From Lentzea waywayandensis (GTDB lineage: Bacteria > Actinomycetota > Actinomycetes > Mycobacteriales > Pseudonocardiaceae), in NCBI RefSeq assembly GCF_900115955.1, contig NZ_FOYL01000002.1, positions 682,001-746,000 on the forward strand: a DNA stretch of 64,000 bases. Reading direction: 5' to 3'. A program made the translations under genes and the position numbers. The notes beneath the pieces were generated by a model. The model was not told the origin of the DNA. It saw only the letters and a program-made list of their open reading frames with translations, and did not search any database. How positions within the stretch are numbered: the stretch's first letter is position 1; each line of letters opens with the position of its first letter. Below, one piece after another: positions 46,535 to 55,963 of this stretch.

Positions 46535-47378
46535 GAGCGATCTCCTCCCCCACCTTGGTCGCGGCGGCCGTCATGATGTCGAGGTTCCCGGCGTACTCGG
46601 GCAGGAAGTCGCCCGCACCCGCGACCTCCACGAAGATCGCCACCCGGCCGGCGTCGAACTGCGGTTCCCTCAGCAACCGGAATCCCGGTACGTACGAACG
46701 GATGTCGGTCTCCATCCGCGCGATCGAGTCCGTGATCGGGTCGGGATCGGTGTCCTCGGGGATCGCGCAGAAGATCGTGTCGCGCATGATCATCGGCGGG
46801 TCCGCCGGGTTCAGCACGATGATCGCCTTGCCGCGGTCCGCGCCGCCGATCGCCTCGATGCCACGACTGGTCGTGCGGGTGAACTCGTCGATGTTGGCCC
46901 GCGTGCCCGGTCCGGCGGAAACCGACGCGACGCTCGCGACGATCTCCGCGTACGACACCGGAACCACCCGGGAAACCGCGTGCACCATGGGAATCGTCGC
47001 CTGACCACCGCACGTGATCAGGTTGATGTTGGGCGCGTCCTGGTGCTCACCGAGGTTCACCGGCGGCACGACGTAGGGCCCGACCGCGGCCGGTGTCAGG
47101 TCGATCGCCCGGATGCCCGCCTCGGCGTAGCGCGGGGCGTTGGCCCTGTGCACCGCCGCGGACGTCGCCTCGAAGACGATGTCCGGCAGCTCGTCCTGAC
47201 GCAGCAACCACTCCGCGCCGTCGACCGAGACCTCAAGCCCGAGATCGGCCGCGCGGCGCAGTCCCTCGCTGGCCGGGTCGATGCCCACCATCCAGCGCGG
47301 TTCCAGCACCTGCGAGCGCAGGAGCTTGTAGAGCAGGTCGGTGCCGATGTTGCCGGAGCCGACGATGGCCGCCTTCAC
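46488..47378 (-). CDS. hsaG: Propanal/acetaldehyde dehydrogenase (acylating) HsaG
   Basis: A 296-residue acylating aldehyde dehydrogenase: [18 protein letters not shown] (NAD fold) and catalytic Cys in [10 protein letters not shown]. It converts propanal from HsaF to propionyl-CoA. Forms a channeling pair with HsaF. It starts 10 bases after hsaE ends on the minus strand. Confidence 0.94.
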   Translation of the reverse strand: MKAAIVGSGNIGTDLLYKLLRSQVLEPRWMVGIDPASEGLRRAADLGLEVSVDGAEWLLRQDELPDIVFEATSAAVHRANAPRYAEAGIRAIDLTPAAVGPYVVPPVNLGEHQDAPNINLITCGGQATIPMVHAVSRVVPVSYAEIVASVASVSAGPGTRANIDEFTRTTSRGIEAIGGADRGKAIIVLNPADPPMIMRDTIFCAIPEDTDPDPITDSIARMETDIRSYVPGFRLLREPQFDAGRVAIFVEVAGAGDFLPEYAGNLDIMTAAATKVGEEIARAAASESAVDRHVTA

Positions 47379-47388
47379 CCAGTCACCC

Positions 47389-48159
47389 CTATTCGAACTT
47401 CAAGTCGACAGAACCGAGTCCGGCGAACTCGGCGCGGAACTCGTCACCCGGCCGGGCGTCGATGGCGCGCGTGCACGAACCGGGCAGCACGATGTCCCCG
47501 GCCAGCAGCCGGACGCCGAAGCTCGCGACCTTGGCCGCCAGCCACGCCACCGCGATCGCCGGATCGCCCAGCACGGCGTCACCACGTCCTTCGGCGACCA
47601 CCTCGCCGTTGCGCCGCAACGTGGCCGCGACGGCGCCGATGTCCAGTTCGGACGGACGCACGCGCTCGGAGCCCAGCATGAATCCGGCCGACGACGCGTT
47701 GTCCGCGATGGTGTCCTGCAGGCCGATCCGCCAGTTCTCGATCCGGCTGTCGATCAGTTCGATGGCCGGCGCGACGAACTCGGTGGCGGCAAGGACGTCC
47801 TCGACCGTGCAGCCCTCGCCGGGCAGGTCGCGGGCCAGCAGGAACGCGATCTCCACCTCGACCCGCGGGTACAGGTACGCCGACGCGTCCGCGATTCCGG
47901 CCAGCTGCATGTCGTCGAGCAGGTGGCCGTAGTCGGGTTCGTCGACGCCCATCATCTGCTGCATCGCCAACGACGACAGGCCGACCTTGTGGCCGATCAC
48001 GTCCCTGTTGCGGTGGCGGACGTTGAGCAGCTGGATCTCGTACGCGTCCACCACGTCGATGTCGGGATACAGCTCCACCAGCGGTCTGATCGGCACGCGG
48101 TCGCGCTCCGCCGCGCGCAGCAACTCGGCGGCCGCCTCCCTGGACTGGATCGTCAGCAC
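47389..48159 (-). CDS. hsaE: 2-hydroxyhexa-2,4-dienoate hydratase HsaE
   Basis: A 256-residue FAH/MhpD-type hydratase: [24 protein letters not shown] and [12 protein letters not shown] carry the metal-binding region (Glu in VEVEIAF). It hydrates the C6 dienoate to 4-hydroxy-2-oxohexanoate. GTG 48159 has GGAGG ending 4-5 bases upstream and overlaps the KstD-like stop by 7 bases. Confidence 0.92.
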   Translation of the reverse strand: MLTIQSREAAAELLRAAERDRVPIRPLVELYPDIDVVDAYEIQLLNVRHRNRDVIGHKVGLSSLAMQQMMGVDEPDYGHLLDDMQLAGIADASAYLYPRVEVEIAFLLARDLPGEGCTVEDVLAATEFVAPAIELIDSRIENWRIGLQDTIADNASSAGFMLGSERVRPSELDIGAVAATLRRNGEVVAEGRGDAVLGDPAIAVAWLAAKVASFGVRLLAGDIVLPGSCTRAIDARPGDEFRAEFAGLGSVDLKFE

Positions 48160-49610
48160 CTGGCCTCCTTCGCCACATGTTGCCCCGCACGGCGGCCCGA
48201 GAAGACGCAGTCGGCGAGCGCGAGGCCGCTGACGTAGGACTCCGAGCACACCCCGACCGCCGACCGGCCCGCCGCGTACAGGCCGGCGACTCCCTGCACC
48301 TGACCGGTGTCCTCGTCCACGACGAGCCCGCCGAGCGTGAGCATCGGGCACGGGTAGCCGAACCCCGCGCGCACCGACACGTTGATCAACGAATAGGGCG
48401 GCGTCCCGAACGGTTCGGGCACCGCGATTCCCGCCTTGGCCGCGGCTTCCTCGATGGTCGGCGCGGTGACCATGCCTCGTCCCAGCAGGTAGCGGACCTG
48501 CCAGCGCTGGAACGGCGCCGTCTGCGTCCTCACCTGGGCCCGCGCGACCTGGAGGATCTCGTCGTCGATCAGCAGCCAGGCCTTGCCGCCGCGTTCGACG
48601 ATCGCACCTCCGTTGGCCGCGCCGTACCGGGTCGCGTCCCCGAACCGCTGCCCGGCCGAGTCGACCAGCACCCCGCGCTGCAACGCGCTGGGCGGCGTGA
48701 TGAACCGCCACACCGAGATCTTGTCCATCCGCGCGGTCCTGCCACCTGCGGCGATACCGAGCCGAATCCCGCCACCGTCGTCGCCGGGCGTGCCCAGCGC
48801 GAGGCCACCGCGGTAGGCCGGAGCGTTCTCGTGCACCAGCGCCCGGTCGGCGATGAAGCCGCCGGCCGCGATGACCACGCCCTGCCCGGCGTTGATCATC
48901 AACGGCCGGCCGAACCGTTCGAGCCACGCTGCCAGCCCGAACAGCCTCTTGCCCAACGGCGGGTAGTACAGCCACGGTTTGGCGCCCGCCTTGGACAACG
49001 CCCCGTGCAGAGCTCGCGCAGGACCGGTGAGAGTCCGGCACCGCACGCCGGTCACCCGGCCGTCCGTGACGACCAGCTCGACGGCCCTGGTCTGCGGCAT
49101 GATCCGCACGCCCGCGCGCCGGGTCGCCTCGGCCAGACGAGTGAAGAAGGCCTTGCCCGACGTGCCTTTCGCCCTGGTCCGATGCCCGCGCGGCGCCGGG
49201 TCGGGCCAGGCGTCCTCGCTGCCGGACAGGTACAGGTAGTAGTCGTCGGTCGGGTAGGAGGTCTTGAACGGCGACACCCGCGCGTCGAACGGCACGCCCT
49301 GGTCCTCCAGCCAGGCCAGCATCTTGGCGCTGTCCTCGCAGAACCTCCGCAGGGTCTCGGACGACACCGCGTCCCGGACCTCGTGCCGCAGGTAGGAGAA
49401 CATCGCGTCGACCGAGTCGGTGACACCGGCCTCGACCTGCTGCCGCGTCCCACCGCCCGCGTAGACGACGCCGCCGGACAACGCGGTCGCGCCACCGCCT
49501 CCGAACCGGTCCAGCACCACCACGGACGCACCAGCCGCCGCGGCCTCGACGGCGGCGCACGCGCCGGCCGCGCCGAAGCCGATGACGACCACGTCAGCGG
49601 TGACTTCCAC
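48153..49610 (-). CDS. KstD-like FAD-binding oxidoreductase (485 aa)
   Basis: A 485-residue FAD-dependent protein of the fumarate reductase/KstD superfamily: VVVIGFGAAGACAAVEAAAAGA (NAD/FAD loop), GGVVYAGGGT, and C-terminal LYAAGRSAVGVC. It is shorter and more diverged than the KstD at 49725, and lacks the YAGAGxTLGPAMTFG ending, so a different dehydrogenase reaction (for example on a 4-ene or 5-alpha steroid) or accessory role is possible. It is first in the hsa operon, divergent from kstD. Confidence 0.75.
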   Translation of the reverse strand: MEVTADVVVIGFGAAGACAAVEAAAAGASVVVLDRFGGGGATALSGGVVYAGGGTRQQVEAGVTDSVDAMFSYLRHEVRDAVSSETLRRFCEDSAKMLAWLEDQGVPFDARVSPFKTSYPTDDYYLYLSGSEDAWPDPAPRGHRTRAKGTSGKAFFTRLAEATRRAGVRIMPQTRAVELVVTDGRVTGVRCRTLTGPARALHGALSKAGAKPWLYYPPLGKRLFGLAAWLERFGRPLMINAGQGVVIAAGGFIADRALVHENAPAYRGGLALGTPGDDGGGIRLGIAAGGRTARMDKISVWRFITPPSALQRGVLVDSAGQRFGDATRYGAANGGAIVERGGKAWLLIDDEILQVARAQVRTQTAPFQRWQVRYLLGRGMVTAPTIEEAAAKAGIAVPEPFGTPPYSLINVSVRAGFGYPCPMLTLGGLVVDEDTGQVQGVAGLYAAGRSAVGVCSESYVSGLALADCVFSGRRAGQHVAKEARC

Positions 49611-49620
49611 GCAACCCTCC

Positions 49621-49634
49621 AGAAACAGGTTCTT
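49621..49634. promoter_or_regulatory. Possible second KstR site upstream of the hsa operon
   Basis: AGAAACAGGTTCTT keeps the AAC-nn-GTT core, but both terminal bases depart from TnnAACnnGTTnnA. It is 10 bases upstream of the minus-strand KstD-like gene and 54 bases from the perfect box at 49689, so it may give that operon its own operator. Confidence 0.45.
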
Positions 49635-49688
49635 GGTGAGTCGACTTGCCTGGAACTCCTACACCATAGCGCCAAACCGCCTCAGAAC

Positions 49689-49702
49689 TATAACCTGTTC
49701 TA
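49689..49702. promoter_or_regulatory. KstR operator of kstD-ksh and hsa operons
   Basis: TATAACCTGTTCTA fits the KstR consensus at every fixed base. It is in the 114-base divergent spacer, 22 bases upstream of the plus-strand kstD ATG (49725) and 78 bases from the minus-strand start. Confidence 0.92.
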
Positions 49703-49724
49703 GTCTGAGCTTCGGGGAGGTGCG

Positions 49725-51296
49725 ATGTACGACGTGATCGTCGTCGGCAGCGGTGCGGCGGGCATGACAGCCGCGCTCTGCACCGCTCAAAACGGCCTGC
49801 GGACCCTGATCATCGAGAAGGCCGCGCACTACGGCGGCTCGACCGCGCGGTCGGGCGGCGGTATCTGGGTGCCGAACAACGCCGTGGTCGCCGCCAACGG
49901 TGTGCCCGACTCGCCGGAGCGGGCCGGCACCTATCTCGCGCACATCGCGAGCGAGGTCCCGGCCGAACTGCGGGAGGCGTTCCTGGACGCCGGACCGGCC
50001 ATGCTGGCGTTCGTCTGCGCCCACACGCCGCTGAAGTTCCGCTGGGTCCGCGAGTACTCCGACTACTACCCGGAGGCGCCAGGAGGGCAACCACGCGGCC
50101 GGTCGGTCGAACCTCTGCCGCTCAACGCGGCGTTGCTCGGCGACGAGATCAAGAACCTCGAACCGCCGTACGTGCCGACGCCCGCGGGCATCGTGATCAC
50201 CCAGACCGACTACCGCTGGCTGACGCTGATCGGACGACACCCGCGCGGCATCCTCACCGCCGCCAAGGTCTTCGCCCGCCGGTTCCTGCCGGGCCGCCGC
50301 CTGACCATGGGCCAGGCACTGTCCGCGGGGCTGCGAGCAGGGCTGAAGGCACTGAACGTCGAGGTCAGGCTCAACACCGCGATGACCGACCTGCACCACG
50401 AGAACGGTCGCGTCGCCGGAGTTCTCGTCGGCGAGAAGCTGATCCTGGCGAACCACGTCGTGCTGGCGTCCGGCGGGTTCGAGAACAACGAGCGGATGCG
50501 CAAGCAGCACCAGGACATCGGTACTGAGTGGACAGTGGGCGCCAAGGCCAACACCGGCGACGGCATCGAGGCCGGGCAACGAGCGGGCGCGGCCGTCGGG
50601 TTGATGGACGACGCCTGGTGGGGCCCGTCCGTCCCGTTGCCGCGCGGCCCGTTCTTCCTGCTCGCCGAACGGTCCCTGCCCGGCTGCGTGCTGGTCGACA
50701 AGACCGGTCGCCGGTTCGTGAACGAGGCGGCGCCCTACATCGACGTGGTCAACGCGATGACCGGCGACACCTGGCTCGTCTTCGACCACACCTACCGCAG
50801 CCGCTACCCGTTCTGCGGCATCCCGCCGCGGCGCCCGCTCCCCCGGCGCTGGAAGGACTCCGTGCTCACCGCGCCCAGCCTGGAAGAGCTCGCCCAGGCA
50901 GCCGGCCTGCCACACCTGCTGGACACCGTGTGGCGGTTCAACGCCCTGACCGTGGAAGGCAAGGACGCGGACTTCCACCGCGGCGACAGCGCGTACGACC
51001 GCTACTACGGCGATCCACGCGTCAAGCCGAACCCCAACCTGGCGCCGCTGACCACCGGCCCGTTCTACGCGGTCAAGATCGTGCCCGGCGATCTCGGCAC
51101 CAAGGGCGGCCTGCGCACCGACACCCACGCGCGGGTGCTGCGCGAGGACGGTTCGGTGATCGACGGCCTGTACGCGGCGGGCAACACCAGCGCGTCCGTC
51201 ATGGGCCACACCTACGCGGGCGCGGGCGCCACTCTCGGACCGGCGATGACGTTCGGATATCTGGCCGGCCTCGACATCTCTGGAGGAAAGCGATGA
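49725..51296 (+). CDS. kstD: 3-ketosteroid delta1-dehydrogenase KstD
   Basis: A 523-residue flavoprotein: DVIVVGSGAAGMTAALCTAQ (FAD loop), GGSTARSGGGIWVP, and C-terminal YAAGNTSASVMGH...YAGAGATLGPAMTFG. It dehydrogenates ring A of androstenedione, and with KshAB opens ring B. No signal peptide, so cytoplasmic, unlike the Tat paralogue at 12294. ATG 49725 has GGGAGGT upstream. Its stop overlaps kshA by 4 bases. KstR box 22 bases before the start. Confidence 0.95.
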   Translation: MYDVIVVGSGAAGMTAALCTAQNGLRTLIIEKAAHYGGSTARSGGGIWVPNNAVVAANGVPDSPERAGTYLAHIASEVPAELREAFLDAGPAMLAFVCAHTPLKFRWVREYSDYYPEAPGGQPRGRSVEPLPLNAALLGDEIKNLEPPYVPTPAGIVITQTDYRWLTLIGRHPRGILTAAKVFARRFLPGRRLTMGQALSAGLRAGLKALNVEVRLNTAMTDLHHENGRVAGVLVGEKLILANHVVLASGGFENNERMRKQHQDIGTEWTVGAKANTGDGIEAGQRAGAAVGLMDDAWWGPSVPLPRGPFFLLAERSLPGCVLVDKTGRRFVNEAAPYIDVVNAMTGDTWLVFDHTYRSRYPFCGIPPRRPLPRRWKDSVLTAPSLEELAQAAGLPHLLDTVWRFNALTVEGKDADFHRGDSAYDRYYGDPRVKPNPNLAPLTTGPFYAVKIVPGDLGTKGGLRTDTHARVLREDGSVIDGLYAAGNTSASVMGHTYAGAGATLGPAMTFGYLAGLDISGGKR

Positions 51297-52420
51297 CGCA
51301 GGACAGCGTGCGGACGATCGACGCCGGCGCGCCTCCAGCGAGGTTCGCGCGCGGATGGCACTGCCTCGGCCTCGCCAGTCACTTCCGCGACGGCAAACCC
51401 CACCCCGTGGAGGCGTTCGGCACGAAGCTCGTGGTGTTCGCCTCGGAGGACGGCAAGATCAACGTCCTGGACGGGTACTGCCGGCACATGGGCGGCGACC
51501 TCACCCAGGGCACGATCAAGGGCAACAACATCGCCTGCCCGTTCCACGACTGGCGCTGGGCGGGCAACGGCAAGTGCGTCGACATCCCTTACGCCAAGCG
51601 GGTTCCGCTGCGGGCGCGCACCCGGTCGTGGATCACGCTCGAAGAGAACAAGCAGCTCTTCGTGTGGAACGACCCGCAGGGCAACCCGCCGCCCGAGCAC
51701 ATCACGATCCCGCGCATCGAGTCGGCGTTCAGCGACGAGTGGAGCAACTGGACCTGGGACTCGGTCGTGATCGACAACGCGAACTGCCGCGAGATCATCG
51801 ACAACGTCGTCGACATGGCCCACTTCTTCTACATCCACTTCGCGTTCCCGACGTACTTCAAGAACGTGATGGAAGGCCATGTCGCCTCGCAGTACCTGAC
51901 CACGCGCGGGCGTCCGGACGTCGCGATGGGCTCGAACTACACCGGTGACGTGGAAGTGCGTTCCGAAGCCGCGTACTACGGGCCGTCGTACATGATCGAC
52001 TACCTGTGGAACGACTACAAGGGCCTCGAGATCGAGACGGTGCTGATCAACTGCCACTACCCGATCTCACCGACGTCGTTCAGGCTCCAGTGGGGCGCGA
52101 TCGTGAAGAAGCTGCCCGGTGTGGACGACATCCACGCGGACAAGATCGCGGCCAAGTTCGCGCGCGGCATCGGCGTCGGGTTCCTGCAGGACGTGGAGAT
52201 CTGGCAGAACAAGTCGCGCGTCGACAACCCGTTGCTGTGCGAGGAGGACGGGCCGGTCTACCAGCTTCGCCGCTGGTACGAGCAGTTCTACGTCGACGTG
52301 GAGGACGTCAGCGACGACATGGTGCGGCGCTTCGAGTTCGAGGTCGACACGAGCCGGGCGATCGAGGTCTGGGAGAAGGAGGTCGCCGAGAATCTCGCCC
52401 GTCAGGAGTCGGCGACGTGA
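51293..52420 (+). CDS. kshA: 3-ketosteroid 9-alpha-hydroxylase oxygenase KshA
   Basis: A 375-residue Rieske oxygenase: Rieske cluster in CRHMGGDL...ACPFHDWRW, and the non-heme iron triad region DNVVDMAHFFYIH. It hydroxylates C9 of the steroid, triggering ring B opening. Length and motif spacing are normal. ATG 51293 follows TGGAGGAAAGCG and overlaps kstD. A 79-codon gene separates it from kshB. Confidence 0.95.
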   Translation: MTQDSVRTIDAGAPPARFARGWHCLGLASHFRDGKPHPVEAFGTKLVVFASEDGKINVLDGYCRHMGGDLTQGTIKGNNIACPFHDWRWAGNGKCVDIPYAKRVPLRARTRSWITLEENKQLFVWNDPQGNPPPEHITIPRIESAFSDEWSNWTWDSVVIDNANCREIIDNVVDMAHFFYIHFAFPTYFKNVMEGHVASQYLTTRGRPDVAMGSNYTGDVEVRSEAAYYGPSYMIDYLWNDYKGLEIETVLINCHYPISPTSFRLQWGAIVKKLPGVDDIHADKIAAKFARGIGVGFLQDVEIWQNKSRVDNPLLCEEDGPVYQLRRWYEQFYVDVEDVSDDMVRRFEFEVDTSRAIEVWEKEVAENLARQESAT

Positions 52421-52656
52421 GCGAGCGCGACGAGTTCCTCGTTGGCGGCATGGTTCCGGTCCGGTGCGACTGCGGGAACCGGGTGCTGGTCAAGAAGAAC
52501 AGCCCGCAGCACACCAGCGTGCAGTGGCTCTCCGACACCTCCACGTGCGTCGAGCTGTGCGGGCCGCGGTCCGCGTTCGTCCCCACCTGCCTGCGGCTGC
52601 GCGACAGCATCGAGAAGGCCGTGCGCGAGGGAACGCTGGAGGTCGCCGATGGCTGA
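52417..52656 (+). CDS. Small Cys-rich protein between kshA and kshB
   Basis: A 79-residue protein starting VSERDEFLVGG with CDCGNRVLV (two Cys) and STCVELCGP, plus a further Cys in PTCLRLRD. The pattern CxC ... CxxxC could bind zinc or an Fe-S cluster. GTG 52417 overlaps kshA by 4 bases, and its stop overlaps kshB by 8, so all three are translated together. I do not recognise a family. A role in assembling or stabilising the KshAB complex is inference. Confidence 0.7.
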   Translation: MSERDEFLVGGMVPVRCDCGNRVLVKKNSPQHTSVQWLSDTSTCVELCGPRSAFVPTCLRLRDSIEKAVREGTLEVADG

Positions 52657-53617
52657 GGTGCACCGGCTGCGGGTCGACGCCGTGATCGAGGAGACCGCCG
52701 ACGCGCGTTCGTTCGTGCTGTCGGGCGTGGACTTCGCGGTGCGGCCCGGCCAGTTCCTGACCGTGCGGGCGGGTGACGTGGCTCGGTGCTACTCGCTGTC
52801 CAGTGCGCCGGGTGAACCGTTGAAGATCACGGTCAAACGGACGCCGGACGGGTACGGGTCGCACTGGATGTGCTCGTCGCTTGCTGCCGGGATGGAACTG
52901 GACGTGCTGGCGCCGGCCGGGGTGTTCACGCCCTCGTCGCTGGACGGGTCGTTGCTGGCGTTCGCGGCCGGGAGCGGGATCACGCCGGTCATGTCGATCA
53001 TCCGGGCCGTGCTCGGCGAGGGTTCCGGGCGGGTGTTCCTGGTGTACGCCAACCGGGACGAGGCTTCGGTGATCTTCGCACGGGAGCTGTCGGAGCTGGC
53101 GCGGTCGTACCCGGAACGACTGACCGTCGTGCATTGGCTGGAATCGGTGCAGGGACTGCCTTCCGTTGCGGGACTGCGGGCGTTCGTCCGGTCGTGCGAC
53201 GAGGCGTTCGTGTGCGGACCCGGGCCGTTCATGGAGGCCGCCCGCAAGGCGCTGCACGACGTTTCGGTCGTGCACGTCGAGAAGTTCGTGTCGCTGTCCA
53301 GCGATCCGTTCTCCGACGTGGTGCCGGTGGTCGACGATCGGCCGGACGCGGTGGTCGAGGTCGAACTGGACGGCGAGCAGCACCGGTTTCCGTGGCCCGC
53401 ACGGACGAAGCTGCTCGACCTGTTGCTGGAGAAGGGACTCGACGCGCCGTACTCGTGCCGGGAGGGTGCGTGCAGCGCGTGCGCGTGCCGGCTGGTCGAG
53501 GGCGAGGTCAAGATGCTCAACAACGACGTGCTCGACTCCGAGGACATCGCCGAGGGCATCGTGCTGGCGTGCCAGTCGGTTCCGGTCACCGACATCGTGA
53601 AGATCAGCTACGAGTGA
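52649..53617 (+). CDS. kshB: KshB reductase of 3-ketosteroid 9-alpha-hydroxylase
   Basis: A 322-residue FAD/NADH-dependent reductase: RCYSLSSAPG (FAD), AGSGITPVMSII (NAD) and C-terminal plant-type [2Fe-2S] cluster in CREGACSACAC with the distant ligand in VLACQS. It passes electrons from NADH to KshA. ATG 52649 overlaps the small gene by 8 bases. Domain order FAD-NAD-ferredoxin matches KshB. Confidence 0.95.
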   Translation: MAEVHRLRVDAVIEETADARSFVLSGVDFAVRPGQFLTVRAGDVARCYSLSSAPGEPLKITVKRTPDGYGSHWMCSSLAAGMELDVLAPAGVFTPSSLDGSLLAFAAGSGITPVMSIIRAVLGEGSGRVFLVYANRDEASVIFARELSELARSYPERLTVVHWLESVQGLPSVAGLRAFVRSCDEAFVCGPGPFMEAARKALHDVSVVHVEKFVSLSSDPFSDVVPVVDDRPDAVVEVELDGEQHRFPWPARTKLLDLLLEKGLDAPYSCREGACSACACRLVEGEVKMLNNDVLDSEDIAEGIVLACQSVPVTDIVKISYE

Positions 53618-53627
53618 GGGGCGCCTG

Positions 53628-54461
53628 ATGCCGATCGATCCCGCCGTCGCCGTCGGGGCGGAACTTCCCGAGATCAAGTTCTCCTGGTCCGAGTCCGACG
53701 TGCTGCTCTACCACCTGGCTCTGGGGGCGACGGAACTCCGTTACGTCTACGAGCGGGGATTGCGGGTGCTGCCGACGTTCGGCGTCGTCGCGCCACGCTT
53801 CCACGAGACCGCGCCGCCCGCCGTGTCGTTTCCCGGCGTCGACATCGACCTGGCTCGGGTGTTGCACGGCACGCAGGAGATCACCGTGCACGCTCCGCTA
53901 CCCGCTGAAGGTGAGGCGGTGTTGCGAACGCGGATCGCGGACGTCTGGGACAAGGGGAAAGCCGCGGTCATCGTGCAGGAGTCGACCGCTCTCACCCCGG
54001 ACGGCACCGCGCTGTACACGACCCGGTCCAGCATCTTCGCCCGTGGCGAGGGCGGGTTCGGCGGCGACCGCGGGCCCTCGGGCAAGGTGGAGGTGCCGTC
54101 GCGCGCACCGGACTTCGTGATCGAGACCCCGACGCTGCCGCAGCAGGCCTACCTGTACCGGTTGTGCGGCGACCGGAATCCGCTGCACGCCGATCCCGAG
54201 TTCGCTGTCCGCGCCGGGTTCGACGCGCCGATCCTGCACGGGCTGTGCACCTACGGGGTGGTGTGCAAGGCCGTGATCGACGCGATGCTCGACGGACCGG
54301 AGCAGGTGTCGTCGTTCGGGGCGAAGTTCGCGGGCGTGGTCTTCCCCGGCGAGACCTTGACGACGCGGGTGTGGCGGGACGGTTCCCGGCTCGTGCTGAC
54401 GACTTTCGCCGGGGACCGTCCCGTTCTCGCTGATGCCGTACTACAGCTGACCGAGGACTAG
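53628..54461 (+). CDS. chsH3: MaoC-type enoyl-CoA hydratase, ChsH3 (Rv3538) type
   Basis: A 277-residue double hot-dog hydratase: MPIDPAVAVGAELP and LPTFGVVAPRFHETAPP at the N-half; YRLCGDRNPLHADPEFA (catalytic Asp/His hydratase-2 motif) and PILHGLCTYG in the C-half. It closely follows Rv3538 in sequence. It hydrates enoyl-CoA thioesters of the cholesterol side chain. It starts 10 bases after kshB, so it belongs to the kstD-kshA-kshB operon. Its 3' end overlaps ltp2 convergently by 21 bases. Confidence 0.88.
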   Translation: MPIDPAVAVGAELPEIKFSWSESDVLLYHLALGATELRYVYERGLRVLPTFGVVAPRFHETAPPAVSFPGVDIDLARVLHGTQEITVHAPLPAEGEAVLRTRIADVWDKGKAAVIVQESTALTPDGTALYTTRSSIFARGEGGFGGDRGPSGKVEVPSRAPDFVIETPTLPQQAYLYRLCGDRNPLHADPEFAVRAGFDAPILHGLCTYGVVCKAVIDAMLDGPEQVSSFGAKFAGVVFPGETLTTRVWRDGSRLVLTTFAGDRPVLADAVLQLTED

Positions 54462-55583
54462 GCCGCTGGTCGGGACGCCGGTGCCGGCGGTGACCAGGAC
54501 GTGCTCCACGTCCGCGACCTGGTTCACCGCGGTGCCGCGCACCTGGCGCACGCCCTCGGCGATGCCGTTCATGCCGTGCAGGTAGGCCTCGCCGAGCTGG
54601 CCGCCGTGCGGATTGAGCGGGAGCGTCCCGTCCAGTTCGAGCGCGCCGGACTTGATGAAGTCCTTGGCCTCCCCGCGTCCGCAGAAGCCCAGCTCCTCGA
54701 GTTGGACCAGGACGAACGGCGTGAAGTGGTCGTAGAGCACAGCTACGTCCACATCGGACGGTCCGATGCCCGACTTCTCCCACAGCCCCCTCGCCACCAC
54801 GCCCATCTCGGGCAGCCTGGTCAGGTCGTCGCGGTAGTAGCTGGTCATCGTGAACTGGTCCACGCCGCTGCCCTGCGTCGCCGCCTTGACGTGCGCGGGC
54901 TTGTTCGGCAGGTCGCGGGCTCGTTCGGCCGAGGTGACGACCAGTGCGACTCCGCCGTCGCTTTCCTGGCAGCAGTCGAGGAGCCGGAGCGGTTCGGCGA
55001 TCCATCGTGACGCCTGGTGGTCGTCCAGGGTGATCGGCCGGTCGTGGAACCAGGCGTGCGGGTTCGTGGCGGCGTGCTTGCGGTCGATCACCGCGATCCG
55101 GCCGAAGTCCTCGCTCGTGGCGCCGTACTCGTGCATGTACCGGCGGGCGAACATGGCGACCATCGCGGCCGGCGTGCCCAGACCCATCGGGTACGACCAG
55201 CTGTTGTCGATGTTGGCGGCCGCCGCGGTCTGCACCTGCCCGAACCGGTGCCCGGAGCGTTCGTTGAACGCCCGGTAGCAGACCACGACCTTCGCCGCGC
55301 CCGTCTCGACGGCCATCGCGGCCTGCTGGACCGTCGCGCACGCCGCCCCGCCGCCGTAGTGGACGCGGCTGAAGAACGTCAGCTCCGGGATGCCCAGCTC
55401 ACGGGCGACCGCGATCTCGGCGTTGGTGTCCATGGTGAAGCTGACCAGGCCGTCCACATCGGACGGTTCGAGGCCGGCGTCGTCGAGCGCGGCCCTGACG
55501 GCCTCGGCCGCCAGCTGGAGTTCGCTGCGGCCGGAGTCCTTCGAGAAGTCGGTCGCGCCGATACCGACGATCGCGGCGTTCAC
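54441..55583 (-). CDS. ltp2: Side-chain retro-aldolase Ltp2
   Basis: A 380-residue thiolase-fold protein of the Ltp2 type: AAIVGIGATDFSKDSGRS, HYGGGAACATVQQAAMAV, VLYDHFTPFVLVQLEELGF and LNPHGGQLGEAYLHGMNG. With the DUF35 part of ChsH2 it catalyses the retro-aldol cleavage that removes the last propionyl-CoA from the side chain. GTG 55583 overlaps chsH1 by 4 bases; last gene of the fadE34-igr operon. Confidence 0.93.
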   Translation of the reverse strand: MNAAIVGIGATDFSKDSGRSELQLAAEAVRAALDDAGLEPSDVDGLVSFTMDTNAEIAVARELGIPELTFFSRVHYGGGAACATVQQAAMAVETGAAKVVVCYRAFNERSGHRFGQVQTAAAANIDNSWSYPMGLGTPAAMVAMFARRYMHEYGATSEDFGRIAVIDRKHAATNPHAWFHDRPITLDDHQASRWIAEPLRLLDCCQESDGGVALVVTSAERARDLPNKPAHVKAATQGSGVDQFTMTSYYRDDLTRLPEMGVVARGLWEKSGIGPSDVDVAVLYDHFTPFVLVQLEELGFCGRGEAKDFIKSGALELDGTLPLNPHGGQLGEAYLHGMNGIAEGVRQVRGTAVNQVADVEHVLVTAGTGVPTSGLVLGQL

Positions 55584-55963
55584 GCGGGCACCTCGATCTT
55601 CACGGTTCCGGTGACGTGGTCTCCGTGCGCGGTCCGGCCGACGACCTCGATGGTCAGGTCCCGCTGCTCGCGTTCGACGACCTGGCCGAAGAACTTCAGC
55701 GTGTCGTAGGCGAAGCAGGGCGCGCCGAGCTTGATGTTCACCTGGCGCACGAGTACTTCCGGGCCCGCCCAGTCCGTGACGTAGCGCTGCACCAGGCCGG
55801 TGGTGGTGAGGATGTTGATGAAGATGTCCTTCGATCCGCGCTGGATCGCCAGGTCGCGGTCGTGGTGCACGTCCTGGAAGTCACGGGTGGCCAGCGCGGT
55901 GCTGATCACGAACGTCGGCGTGGCCTCGACGTGCCACTCGGGCAGGGAATCACCGATCCGCAC
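55580..55963 (-). CDS. chsH1: MaoC-like hydratase subunit ChsH1
   Basis: A 127-residue hot-dog protein matching Rv3541c: VISTALATRDFQDVHHDRDLA and DIFINILTTTGLVQRYVTDW. With the MaoC domain of ChsH2 it hydrates the 17-side-chain enoyl-CoA. GTG 55963 lies 14 bases inside chsH2; the stop overlaps ltp2 (4 bases). Confidence 0.92.
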   Translation of the reverse strand: MRIGDSLPEWHVEATPTFVISTALATRDFQDVHHDRDLAIQRGSKDIFINILTTTGLVQRYVTDWAGPEVLVRQVNIKLGAPCFAYDTLKFFGQVVEREQRDLTIEVVGRTAHGDHVTGTVKIEVPA

